NCBI GenBank assembly: GCA_018830765.1
Contig: JAHJRJ010000304.1
Coordinates: forward strand, 1 to 9,466
Reading direction: 5' to 3'
Source of the DNA: Bacteroidota bacterium
Lineage (GTDB): Bacteria; Bacteroidota; Ignavibacteria; UBA10030; BY39
Length of the DNA stretch: 9,466 bases
This document shows positions 1 to 4,790 of this stretch, one piece after another. The translations under genes were made by a program, and so were the position numbers. Numbering within the stretch: the stretch's first letter is position 1; each line of letters starts with the position of its first letter. The notes under the pieces are model-generated. The model was not told the DNA's origin and did not search any database. It saw only the letters and a program-made list of their open reading frames with translations.

Positions 1-2156
1 CTTGCCTCCTGCGAAATGTTGCGGCGTATAACAAGCTCCATCGAGTTAACGGCACCGGCTTGCAAGCGTCCGATATACTCGCGTGCGACTTCTAAAACAT
101 CGGGCACAAGCGCGGCAACCCCTGCAACTGTCTGCGCCTGCGAAAGTTTTTCCAACATAGCTCCCTGCATCGTCTTGATAAACTTGGGCGTGTCCTTCCT
201 GCGAGTTTCTATACCGCGTATTTTTACTTCACCATTCCGGTAATATCCGACATACCTGTTAGCCGTCGGAAGTTGAGCATCCATCTTTGAAGCTGGGAAA
301 AGTATCCAACTGTAAATTCCTTCGAGAGAAATATCAATCCCGACTTTTGAATCTATTTCTTTACACAATTGAATATAATCATTTTCAATCGCCCCCGGTT
401 TCTTCAACCACATGCAATCAATGATTGCATGCAGAAGTTTGAAGCCGCGGTTTTCGGCAATTTCTTTCGCTTGCAGAATTGCATCGCGGGAAAAAGCGTT
501 GACAGATTCGTGTGCCTCAATCTTACCGAAGCGCGCATTCTTGTATCCCAAATAACCGAAGCAAGTTACAAGCATCCACTTCAGCGCCGATTGTCGATTA
601 TCATAAACCTCCCAGAGTAGATTACCTTCTTGCTTAAGCTGCTGCTTTTTCTTTTTGTAGTAAGAACGTTTCTCTACAACCGCACGGAGTGTTGCCGGCA
701 CAATGCCTTTACGCTTTGTGCAAATTCTGTAGCCGAGTTCGGGGACAGTATTACGTAGAGATTTCCCAGAAACATGTTTCTCTACGAGACCGTAGGTCGA
801 CTTCTCCCGACTCTGTCGGGATCCGCTAAACATGACATCCTTTCGCTCAGGACGACTGTTGGTGTCACCCTGAGCGCAATCCTGACTTATGTCGGGATGG
901 AGTCGAAGGGTGCTCTCCGCGGCATCTTGGTAAACCTCGATGTTGCTATTACAACATCGGCAGTTAATCGTTTCCGGCGAAACATTGTGCCGCACCATAA
1001 TCGTCGGATACATCGAAACGAAATCAAGCTCGGCAACATCCTCGTGGTAGCCGATCGGCGGCTGGAAAATCAGTCCGCCGCGGTCGGCAAGCAAAAGCGT
1101 TGATGCCGACTTGAAATCTTCCGGCTCGCGCTTCTTCGATGGAATTAAAATGTTGTTGCGGTACGCCCACGAGAGTTGAATCGAAGAAAGCCCCGTGCCG
1201 ATAGATGCACGAGCTTGGCGCTGAACCGGTATTTGAGTTATGCGGGCAATTTCGTATAAGCCGTCTAAATAAGCTTCGGCTACAGTAAACGAGTTATGAA
1301 CATCGATGTGCCATCTGCCAGCAAGCTCGAATGCGCCATCCTTGTGAACGACTTTTCCATACTGAAAGTAGCTCGACTCTTTTGTAGTAAAAAACCCGAC
1401 GCCTTTATCGCGGTTAAATAAAAGCGGAACGTTGTGCTTCTTCGAAAGCGCAGTAAGCATCGGCATAAGAGAAGCATCGCCGTATTCTGTTAAAATTATA
1501 TCCGGGTCAAAGTGGTAGATGTGCCAGTTGAGCGATTCGAGTATTTCTGTTGGTGTTTGCTGTTCAAGTACATACGACTTGTTATCGTAAATAATTTCGA
1601 GTTGAACAAACAGACGATATTTTGGAGGAACGAAATCATTTGCATTACGAATCGTAAGCATCGTAAGTGGTGGTATGCGGTACTCGAAAGCTTCGCGGTT
1701 ATCCAACAAATTGAATGCAGATAGTTTTCCGTTTTCATCTATATGATACTCGCCGAAAGCAAGTGGGAACAAGTCGGTATGATAAAGGTAAAGTTGCGCG
1801 ACGGAAATATCGGAATCGAAGAAAGCAAATGGTGGAAAATATTTTTCGAAGAACCAGACGGTTTCTTTGAAACGCATCGTGTCGTGGATGTTTACTTGCA
1901 GAACTTGCAGTTCATTATTAGTGTAGAGGTCGCGTTTTGTCGTTCGATTTGTTGAAACCGGCACACTGCATTTTTTCGCAATTACTTCAGCCTGCTTCAT
2001 ATCGGATGGGCTGAGATGCAAAAAGAAAGATGGCACAAAGTCGGCGCTGCAAACGTGCTTATTGCCGTCCTCATCTATTAGCCAGATTGTCAATCCTTTT
2101 GGAGAAGAATAAACATCAAATAACCAAGCCGCAATAATTTTGGATGTATGACTCAC
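1..2156 (-). CDS. polB2: PolB2-like family-B DNA polymerase, 3' end beyond window
   Basis: Reading leftwards from GTG at 2156, the frame is open for 718 codons with no stop and leaves the window, so the C-terminus (thumb) is missing. A stop at 2166-2168 lies just upstream and AAAGAG precedes the GTG, which fixes the start. Motif A is intact (DFVSMYPTI, D378). Motif B (K526...G534, VTCFGYLG) keeps Lys and Gly but has V-T-x-F where N-S-x-Y is usual. Motif C is IIDCMW: only the second Asp of the usual DTD remains (D580). The N-terminal exonuclease-like domain (about 150-310) has lost the ExoI DIE (T-I-R near 168-170) and the ExoII N..FD (YGDASL at 225-230). This pattern fits PolB2 (archaeal Dpo2-like), a family first described as inactivated and later linked to damage tolerance, not a replicative polymerase. 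Two upstream genes complete the known PolB2 neighbourhood. Residues about 406-470 are a repeat-derived insertion. Family B is near certain; PolB2 is likely. Confidence 0.9.
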   Translation of the reverse strand, partial: MSHTSKIIAAWLFDVYSSPKGLTIWLIDEDGNKHVCSADFVPSFFLHLSPSDMKQAEVIAKKCSVPVSTNRTTKRDLYTNNELQVLQVNIHDTMRFKETVWFFEKYFPPFAFFDSDISVAQLYLYHTDLFPLAFGEYHIDENGKLSAFNLLDNREAFEYRIPPLTMLTIRNANDFVPPKYRLFVQLEIIYDNKSYVLEQQTPTEILESLNWHIYHFDPDIILTEYGDASLMPMLTALSKKHNVPLLFNRDKGVGFFTTKESSYFQYGKVVHKDGAFELAGRWHIDVHNSFTVAEAYLDGLYEIARITQIPVQRQARASIGTGLSSIQLSWAYRNNILIPSKKREPEDFKSASTLLLADRGGLIFQPPIGYHEDVAELDFVSMYPTIMVRHNVSPETINCRCCNSNIEVYQDAAESTLRLHPDISQDCAQGDTNSRPERKDVMFSGSRQSREKSTYGLVEKHVSGKSLRNTVPELGYRICTKRKGIVPATLRAVVEKRSYYKKKKQQLKQEGNLLWEVYDNRQSALKWMLVTCFGYLGYKNARFGKIEAHESVNAFSRDAILQAKEIAENRGFKLLHAIIDCMWLKKPGAIENDYIQLCKEIDSKVGIDISLEGIYSWILFPASKMDAQLPTANRYVGYYRNGEVKIRGIETRRKDTPKFIKTMQGAMLEKLSQAQTVAGVAALVPDVLEVAREYIGRLQAGAVNSMELVIRRNISQEA
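747..941. repeat. REP-like palindrome cluster inserted in frame in polB2
   Basis: About 195 bp between polymerase motifs A and B consists of nested inverted repeats. They are CGTAGAGA/TCTCTACG (754-761/779-786), the palindrome AGAAACATGTTTCT (768-781), TCCCGA/TCGGGA (805-810/816-821), and CACCCT/AGGGTG (866-871/907-912) enclosing ATCCTGAC/GTCGGGAT (879-886/891-898). The CACCCTGAGCG...AGTCGAAGGGTG unit resembles a palindrome common between genes in many bacteria. The host frame stays open across it and gains about 65 hydrophilic residues (about 406-470). Without the insertion, CRCCNSN would join VPELGYRICTKRKG, a normal family-B progression. Boundaries are approximate. The right edge abuts another hairpin, CGATGTTG/CAACATCG (938-945/952-959), which may be native or part of the element. 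Confidence 0.75.
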
Positions 2157-2165
2157 ATTACTCTT

Positions 2166-2283
2166 TCAAATTCGAAATCCGAATATCTAAATCCGAAACA
2201 AATCCCAAAATTTAAACTTCAAAACGTTTTGAATTTGGACATTGGTGCTTGTTTAGAATTTCGTGCTTTGGATTTAGTATTTA
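2166..2283. repeat. AT-rich intergenic repeat element with central palindrome
   Basis: The 135-bp gap between the small helical gene and polB2 is made of repeated phrases such as AAATCCGAA and AATTTCGTGCTTTGGATTT. They are arranged roughly symmetrically around the perfect 16-bp palindrome TTCAAAACGTTTTGAA (2218-2233). From memory, this style of sequence occurs as dispersed intergenic copies in several bacterial phyla, but copy number cannot be judged from one window. It separates two genes that would normally be adjacent, so it is probably an insertion into the operon. No terminator-like T-run is seen, so read-through to polB2 is plausible. Confidence 0.5.
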
Positions 2284-2291
2284 TTTACTGT

Positions 2292-2561
2292 TCAGGTAAG
2301 TATTTCTATCGAATTACTTCTCTCAATTTGTTCTTGCAGTTTCTTAATCAGTTTGCGCTGTTCAATCAACATCGAAATCACGATGCTTTCGAATGGGATA
2401 GTTCGCATCGCGTAGAAGTTCTCTGCGAGGTGGATACGTGCGGCGCGGAAGAGGTCGTCGAATATTTCCTGGTCTTCTTTGCGGAGTCCTCGTTTGTATT
2501 TCGACCAGCTTTCAATTTCGCTGTCGATTATTCCTGTGAATGTAGGCAGTGTTCTACCCAT
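2292..2561 (-). CDS. Small helical protein of the PolB2 cassette
   Basis: An 89-residue protein with no recognised catalytic motif. It is predicted to be almost entirely helical, charged and Leu/Ile-rich from residue 14 to 84, and ends in a Lys/Glu-rich, possibly coiled-coil helix (about 65-85). Its ATG lies within the last codons of the RecA-like gene (8-bp overlap), and AAAGGAG sits 9 bases upstream, the clearest Shine-Dalgarno site in this window, so translation is probably coupled. A short helical protein is the usual third member of PolB2/RecA-like neighbourhoods. A bridging or scaffold role between the ATPase-fold protein and the polymerase is inference. The last residues (SNSIEILT) lie beside the intergenic repeat and may have been altered by it. 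Confidence 0.85.
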   Translation of the reverse strand: MGRTLPTFTGIIDSEIESWSKYKRGLRKEDQEIFDDLFRAARIHLAENFYAMRTIPFESIVISMLIEQRKLIKKLQEQIERSNSIEILT

Positions 2562-3216
2562 AAGTTTTACTCCTTTCTTTTTCGACTAAAAGTTTTATTT
2601 CATCATTAATTTCAAGCTTCTTTTGAACAATTTCCGGAGAGGTCGCAGCAAGCTTGTAAACAGTATCAGCGACCTGCTTGAGCGAATCGAAAAGCTGGTT
2701 GCGCTCTTTCGGCAAAACATTCCACTCCGTCGAAGTAAGTAATATTGATATGCCCTGTCGTCTCATTCGGTCGAGGTGGGTAATTATTCTGTGCAGCATT
2801 CCTTGAACTTCTCTGAAAGGAACCTGCTCGTCGTAAAAAGTATCGAGTAATCCGAATATCAGCGCAGTGTTGGATCCGATGCGTTTGAGAAACGGAACAA
2901 GCCGGTCGTTTATTGCTGCCTCCATTTGATACGATGTAAATCCGCGCGAGACGTAGATGCGTTTTAGCAAAACTTCCGGGTTGATGCGGCGCTGGCGGGC
3001 AAAGTTAGAAATTGCGTGCACATCGAAGCGGTTACACCCGTCTATTACTGCCAACGACTTGTTTTTTATCAATGTTTGAGAGGCAAGCAGTAGCGAAAGT
3101 TTAAACACCCGCTTATCGCCGTAGATCAGGCATATCTTGCCCGACGGCAGGTTTGTAAAATCGTTCATCAAAGCAAGCTGCGTAACCACGTTTTTATGTA
3201 TAACGATATTGGACAT
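2554..3216 (-). CDS. RecA/RadA-fold protein with degenerate P-loop, PolB2-associated
   Basis: A 220-residue protein laid out like a RecA-superfamily core. A first strand and P-loop region lies at 27-47, a VIDG strand at 57-60, a Walker B-like strand at about 117-125 and a serine/threonine-tipped strand, SILLTSTEW, at 157-165. The P-loop reads GDKRVFKL (33-40): the first Gly and Lys39 remain, but the Gly before Lys is Phe and the following Ser/Thr is Leu. The Walker B strand ALIFGLLD lacks a clean acidic residue at its tip. ATP hydrolysis is therefore unlikely, and a structural or DNA/polymerase-binding role is more probable. It is the promoter-proximal gene of the cassette. The arrangement recalls, without proving homology to, the ImuA-ImuB-DnaE2 mutasome, where a RecA-like protein partners specialised polymerases. 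A KaiC/RadA-paralogue label would be an acceptable alternative. Confidence 0.82.
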   Translation of the reverse strand: MSNIVIHKNVVTQLALMNDFTNLPSGKICLIYGDKRVFKLSLLLASQTLIKNKSLAVIDGCNRFDVHAISNFARQRRINPEVLLKRIYVSRGFTSYQMEAAINDRLVPFLKRIGSNTALIFGLLDTFYDEQVPFREVQGMLHRIITHLDRMRRQGISILLTSTEWNVLPKERNQLFDSLKQVADTVYKLAATSPEIVQKKLEINDEIKLLVEKERSKTYG

Positions 3217-3242
3217 TTTACAGGAATGTTTTACTCTACTGG

Positions 3243-3271
3243 AATATACGACAAATTTGTCGTCTTGTCAA
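3243..3271 (-). promoter_or_regulatory. Near-consensus promoter of the PolB2 operon
   Basis: On the minus strand, TTGACA (3271-3266) is separated by exactly 17 bases from TATATT (3248-3243). Transcription would start near 3236, giving a leader of about 20 bases to the ATG at 3216. A promoter this strong in front of a specialised polymerase cassette implies repression under normal conditions, and a dyad operator fills its spacer. Confidence 0.85.
3248..3263. promoter_or_regulatory. 16-bp palindromic operator between -35 and -10
   Basis: ACGACAAATTTGTCGT is a perfect inverted repeat lying almost exactly in the 17-bp spacer of the PolB2-operon promoter. A dimeric repressor bound here would block RNA polymerase. 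LexA is the obvious candidate given the operon content, since LexA motifs differ widely among phyla. I do not recognise this sequence as an established LexA box, so the repressor is unknown. Confidence 0.75.
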
Positions 3272-3278
3272 GTTATGT

Positions 3279-3292
3279 GACGACAAATTTGC
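3279..3292. promoter_or_regulatory. Partial second operator copy upstream of -35
   Basis: GACGACAAATTTGC repeats the left 12 bases (ACGACAAATTTG) of the main operator; its right half is degraded. The two copies are 32 bp apart, about three helical turns, so repressor dimers could bind the same DNA face and cooperate. Together they also form a 13-bp inverted repeat (3252-3264/3279-3291). Confidence 0.6.
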
Positions 3293-3318
3293 AGATTCGT
3301 AAATCGTGGGAATAATAG

Positions 3319-4125
3319 TTATTGTTGCGGCAGCTTGCTGTAATCCAATTCCGAACCGAGCATACTGTGCGGAATTAGATAGACTGCGAGCGTTATAATC
3401 GCCGCTGCTAAAACCCAGCGTTTGGGGTTTTTGAATTTATATGTAGATATTACTGCAAGTAACCAAGTTATAAAAACAACAGCAGTTTTGTTGTCGGTGA
3501 GGTCGGTGCCGAAGGGCCAGCCAGTCCAAAAAGCGCCGAAGGCATATTTCTGAACGATTGGTCCGAGAATCATTCCGCCTACAGTGAGCAAGCCGAATGT
3601 CCATAGAGCAAGTTTTTTCAAATTAGGTTCCTTCGAGAGCGATTCGATTCCTGCACGGTTAGAGAAAAGCATTCCTGTGAACATTGCAAGTACGTGGATA
3701 ATCAAAACTAAAGTTGGAACGTCTCCCTTAAAGCGAATTATGTTAGGTCCCTGTTCAGGGAGCGTAAATGTTTTATCGCCGGCTTTCAACGTTACTTGAT
3801 ATTGCAATTTACCCGCCGGCGGCTGGTTAGGAAGTTCCGCCGACAAAATTCCATCTTTATATAACATTGGCACTTTAGCCCAGTCGTCGTTTGTTTTGTA
3901 TCGTTTCCAAATTACAAAACCTTCGACAGCCGGGTCGTCTGTTTTTATTTCGACAGTATGATTTGTTGTGCCGCCGTGACTCCGAGCTACAGAATATTTA
4001 ATATCCTTGCCGTCTAAATTAATTTTGCCTTTGATGGGATACGTCGGTCCCGTTGCGCGTTGGTAAACGGCGGAGCCGAGTGTGATAAGGAGCGCTAGTA
4101 TCCAAAAAATGATAGTTCGTTTCAT
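3319..4125 (-). CDS. Five-TM membrane protein with extracytoplasmic domain, function unknown
   Basis: 268 residues. An N-terminal hydrophobic segment (5-20) is an anchor or signal. Residues about 25-133 form a beta-rich, probably periplasmic domain. Four further membrane segments lie near 136-156, 172-192, 214-231 and 237-254. Distinctive features are His144 and His253 inside or at the edge of membrane helices and the loop motif WTGWPFGTDLTDNKT (200-214). The paired intramembrane histidines could be haem or metal ligands, but I recognise no named family and assign no function. No Shine-Dalgarno site is seen before ATG 4125. Its stop lies about 50 bp before the -35 of the PolB2 operon, on the same strand and with no terminator visible between, so some read-through is possible. 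It is probably transcribed from the promoter at 4299-4327 with the short ORF in front. Confidence 0.85.
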   Translation of the reverse strand: MKRTIIFWILALLITLGSAVYQRATGPTYPIKGKINLDGKDIKYSVARSHGGTTNHTVEIKTDDPAVEGFVIWKRYKTNDDWAKVPMLYKDGILSAELPNQPPAGKLQYQVTLKAGDKTFTLPEQGPNIIRFKGDVPTLVLIIHVLAMFTGMLFSNRAGIESLSKEPNLKKLALWTFGLLTVGGMILGPIVQKYAFGAFWTGWPFGTDLTDNKTAVVFITWLLAVISTYKFKNPKRWVLAAAIITLAVYLIPHSMLGSELDYSKLPQQ

Positions 4126-4144
4126 AAAACAAATAAATTAAAAT

Positions 4145-4249
4145 TTAAGATATTTTTCTTTTAAACATCGTTTGCTGGAAGGTCTCTTCTTGTATTTTTA
4201 CGACAGCATCGAATGCGGCTTCGAGATTTGCTTTAGTCATTTGTTGCAT
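4145..4249 (-). pseudogene. 34-codon ORF, possible rubrerythrin remnant
   Basis: Starting at ATG 4249 (alternative ATG 4240), it encodes a 34-residue peptide ending in TAA, 19 bases before the membrane-protein start. The opening MTKANLEAAF matches how rubrerythrins begin (MTK.NL..AFAGES...). The similarity then stops, and none of the iron-binding Glu or Cys motifs follows. It may be a decayed rubrerythrin gene that left its strong promoter and start behind, or a genuine small leader gene; the resemblance covers only about ten residues. The text after residue 11 is not repeat-like. Confidence 0.4.
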
Positions 4250-4298
4250 ATAACTTTATTCTTGATTAAATATGAATATTGATAATCGAATTGGCACA

Positions 4299-4327
4299 AT
4301 TATAAGAAAAATAGCAATCAGTATCAA
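4299..4327 (-). promoter_or_regulatory. Strong promoter for the short ORF and membrane gene
   Basis: On the minus strand, TTGATA (4327-4322) lies 17 bases before a perfect TATAAT (4304-4299). Transcription would begin near 4292, giving a leader of about 43 bases to ATG 4249. Nothing in the leader looks like a riboswitch. The only genes downstream on this strand are the 34-codon ORF and the membrane protein. Confidence 0.75.
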
Positions 4328-4348
4328 ATATAGGTTGGGTGGGGGTGA

Positions 4349-4375
4349 TTCCGTCACGCTACTGGCGTGACGGAA
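4349..4375. repeat. 11-bp perfect stem-loop palindrome
   Basis: TTCCGTCACGC (4349-4359) and GCGTGACGGAA (4365-4375) are exact inverted copies around a 5-base loop. No T-run follows on either strand, so it is not a simple terminator. It belongs to a cluster of compact palindromes around the tRNA and is probably REP-like. A G-rich stretch (4333-4345) precedes it. Confidence 0.75.
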
Positions 4376-4381
4376 CGACTT

Positions 4382-4398
4382 TGGCGCCACAGGCGCCA
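4382..4398. repeat. 7-bp GC-rich stem-loop palindrome
   Basis: TGGCGCC (4382-4388) and GGCGCCA (4392-4398) flank the loop ACA. It sits 6 bases from the preceding palindrome and is probably part of the same REP-like cluster. Confidence 0.65.
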
Positions 4399-4410
4399 CG
4401 CTCTAGCTGA

Positions 4411-4446
4411 CTATAAAATAAAAAAGAGAAACAGTAGGTTTCCCTT
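4411..4446 (-). terminator. Rho-independent terminator, distal, for tRNA-Pro
   Basis: Read on the minus strand, AAGGGAAAC-CTACT-GTTTCTCTT forms a 9-bp stem (4446-4438/4432-4424, one G-U pair) followed directly by TTTTTATTTT. This is a standard intrinsic terminator for transcription leaving the tRNA gene, and it insulates the promoter at 4299-4327. Confidence 0.75.
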
Positions 4447-4456
4447 ACATAAAAAG

Positions 4457-4483
4457 GTATGTCGAGCAAACTGCTCGACATAC
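4457..4483 (-). terminator. 12-bp hairpin and T-run just after tRNA-Pro
   Basis: GTATGTCGAGCA (4457-4468) and TGCTCGACATAC (4472-4483) form a perfect 12-bp stem with a 3-base loop. It starts 5 bases beyond the tRNA 3' end and is followed on the minus strand by CTTTTTATG. It acts either as the first of two tandem terminators or as a barrier for tRNA 3' end trimming. It could also be another REP-like palindrome. Confidence 0.65.
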
Positions 4484-4487
4484 TGTG

Positions 4488-4562
4488 TCGGGGTGAGAGG
4501 ATTTGAACCTCCGACTTCTTGGTCCCAAACCAAGCGCTCTAGCCGGGCTGAGCTACACCCCG
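4488..4562 (-). tRNA. tRNA-Pro (anticodon UGG)
   Basis: The minus strand folds as a 75-base cloverleaf. The acceptor stem is CGGGGTG/CACCCCG with discriminator A. The D arm is GCTC/GAGC, the anticodon arm CTTGG-TTTGGGA-CCAAG gives anticodon TGG, the variable region has five bases, and the T arm is GGAGG-TTCAAAT-CCTCT. CCA is not encoded (CAC follows), so CCA must be added afterwards. The usual spurious reading of the opposite strand (a GFEPPTS-type peptide) is present and should be ignored. Confidence 0.97.
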
Positions 4563-4586
4563 AAATATTATCTCAAACTGCTGAGT

Positions 4587-4611
4587 CCCGTTCCGAATCT
4601 TTCGGAACGGG
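4587..4611. repeat. 11-bp perfect stem-loop palindrome upstream of tRNA
   Basis: CCCGTTCCGAA (4587-4597) and TTCGGAACGGG (4601-4611) are exact inverted copies with loop TCT. No T-run follows on the minus strand, which continues to the tRNA. In a transcript from the upstream promoter this would be a 5' leader hairpin removed by RNase P. Confidence 0.75.
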
Positions 4612-4657
4612 GTCCGCAATTCGACTGATCCGCCTGCGGCGGATGTCGAATTGGGAC
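4612..4657. repeat. Long bulged palindrome, about 20 bp of pairing
   Basis: Nested arms are GTCC/GGAC (4612-4615/4654-4657), CAATTCGAC/GTCGAATTG (4617-4625/4645-4653) and ATCCGCC/GGCGGAT (4628-4634/4638-4644), with loop TGC, a TG bulge at 4626-4627 and a G bulge at 4616. The layout, a GC-rich inner stem within an outer stem, is REP-like. Confidence 0.75.
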
Positions 4658-4684
4658 TACACCCCGTGTATTTATGTTGAAATA

Positions 4685-4713
4685 AATATAAGAAAGATTC
4701 GTATAACTTGCAA
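4685..4713 (-). promoter_or_regulatory. Probable tRNA-Pro promoter
   Basis: On the minus strand, TTGCAA (4713-4708) is 17 bases from TATATT (4690-4685). Predicted initiation near 4678 is only about a dozen bases before the duplicated tRNA 5' sequence at 4666 but about 115 bases before the real tRNA. That fits a promoter displaced by an insertion. Confidence 0.55.
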
Positions 4714-4738
4714 AATGAACTAATAACGGGCAAAAAAC

Positions 4739-4769
4739 TTGACATTTGTGATAAATAAAATTAACTTTT
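4739..4769 (+). promoter_or_regulatory. Probable promoter of the response-regulator operon
   Basis: TTGACA (4739-4744) is a full -35 consensus, but no good TATAAT follows at 17 bases. Instead TAACTTTT (4762-4769) matches the Bacteroidota-type -7 element TAnnTTTG in all but its last base, 20 bases after TTG, which is the spacing typical of that promoter class. The leader to ATG 4791 would be about 15 bases. Confidence 0.5.
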
Positions 4770-4790
4770 AATAAGTTATTGGCAATCTAC

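Larger units (their letters stand above)
4553..4666. repeat. 10-bp direct repeat of tRNA 5' end bracketing palindromes
   Basis: CTACACCCCG occurs at 4553-4562, where it is the first ten bases of tRNA-Pro, and again at 4657-4666. The 94 bp between them hold two large palindromes, and the tRNA promoter lies outside. This is what an insertion into the tRNA 5' end with target duplication would leave. The outer CCCCG can also pair with CGGGG at 4608-4612, so part of the match may belong to the palindrome itself. Confidence 0.5.

Noticed and set aside
747..941. The polymerase as a disrupted pseudogene
   Set aside because: Triplet-by-triplet reading from 2156 to the left edge shows no stop and no loss of frame across the insertion, so it is treated as an intact gene carrying an insert.
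16..1103. Plus-strand reading frames at 16-243, 369-620 and 774-1103
   Set aside because: They are antisense to the continuous polymerase frame, which carries recognisable family-B motifs; their products resemble nothing known.
1280..1738. Minus-strand frames at 1280-1477 and 1496-1738, and plus frame 1512-1724
   Set aside because: They lie in other frames within the polymerase gene and have no recognisable motif.
2148..2609. 153-residue plus-strand frame
   Set aside because: It crosses the intergenic repeat and runs antisense to the small helical gene; the minus-strand genes have start overlap and a Shine-Dalgarno site.
3584..3799. 71-residue plus-strand frame opposite the membrane protein
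   Set aside because: It is a shadow of the five-TM protein, whose hydrophobicity pattern is coherent.
4333..4345. G-rich stretch as a possible G-quadruplex
   Set aside because: The runs are uneven (GG, GGG, GGGGG) and give at most a two-tetrad structure; not convincing.
4349..4657. Palindrome cluster as a CRISPR array
   Set aside because: The stems differ from one another in sequence, spacing is irregular, and there are no repeated units with unique spacers.
4367..4723. 118-residue plus-strand frame containing GVRGFEPPTSWSQ
   Set aside because: This is the classic spurious translation of the strand opposite a tRNA gene, here tRNA-Pro, plus flanking palindromes.
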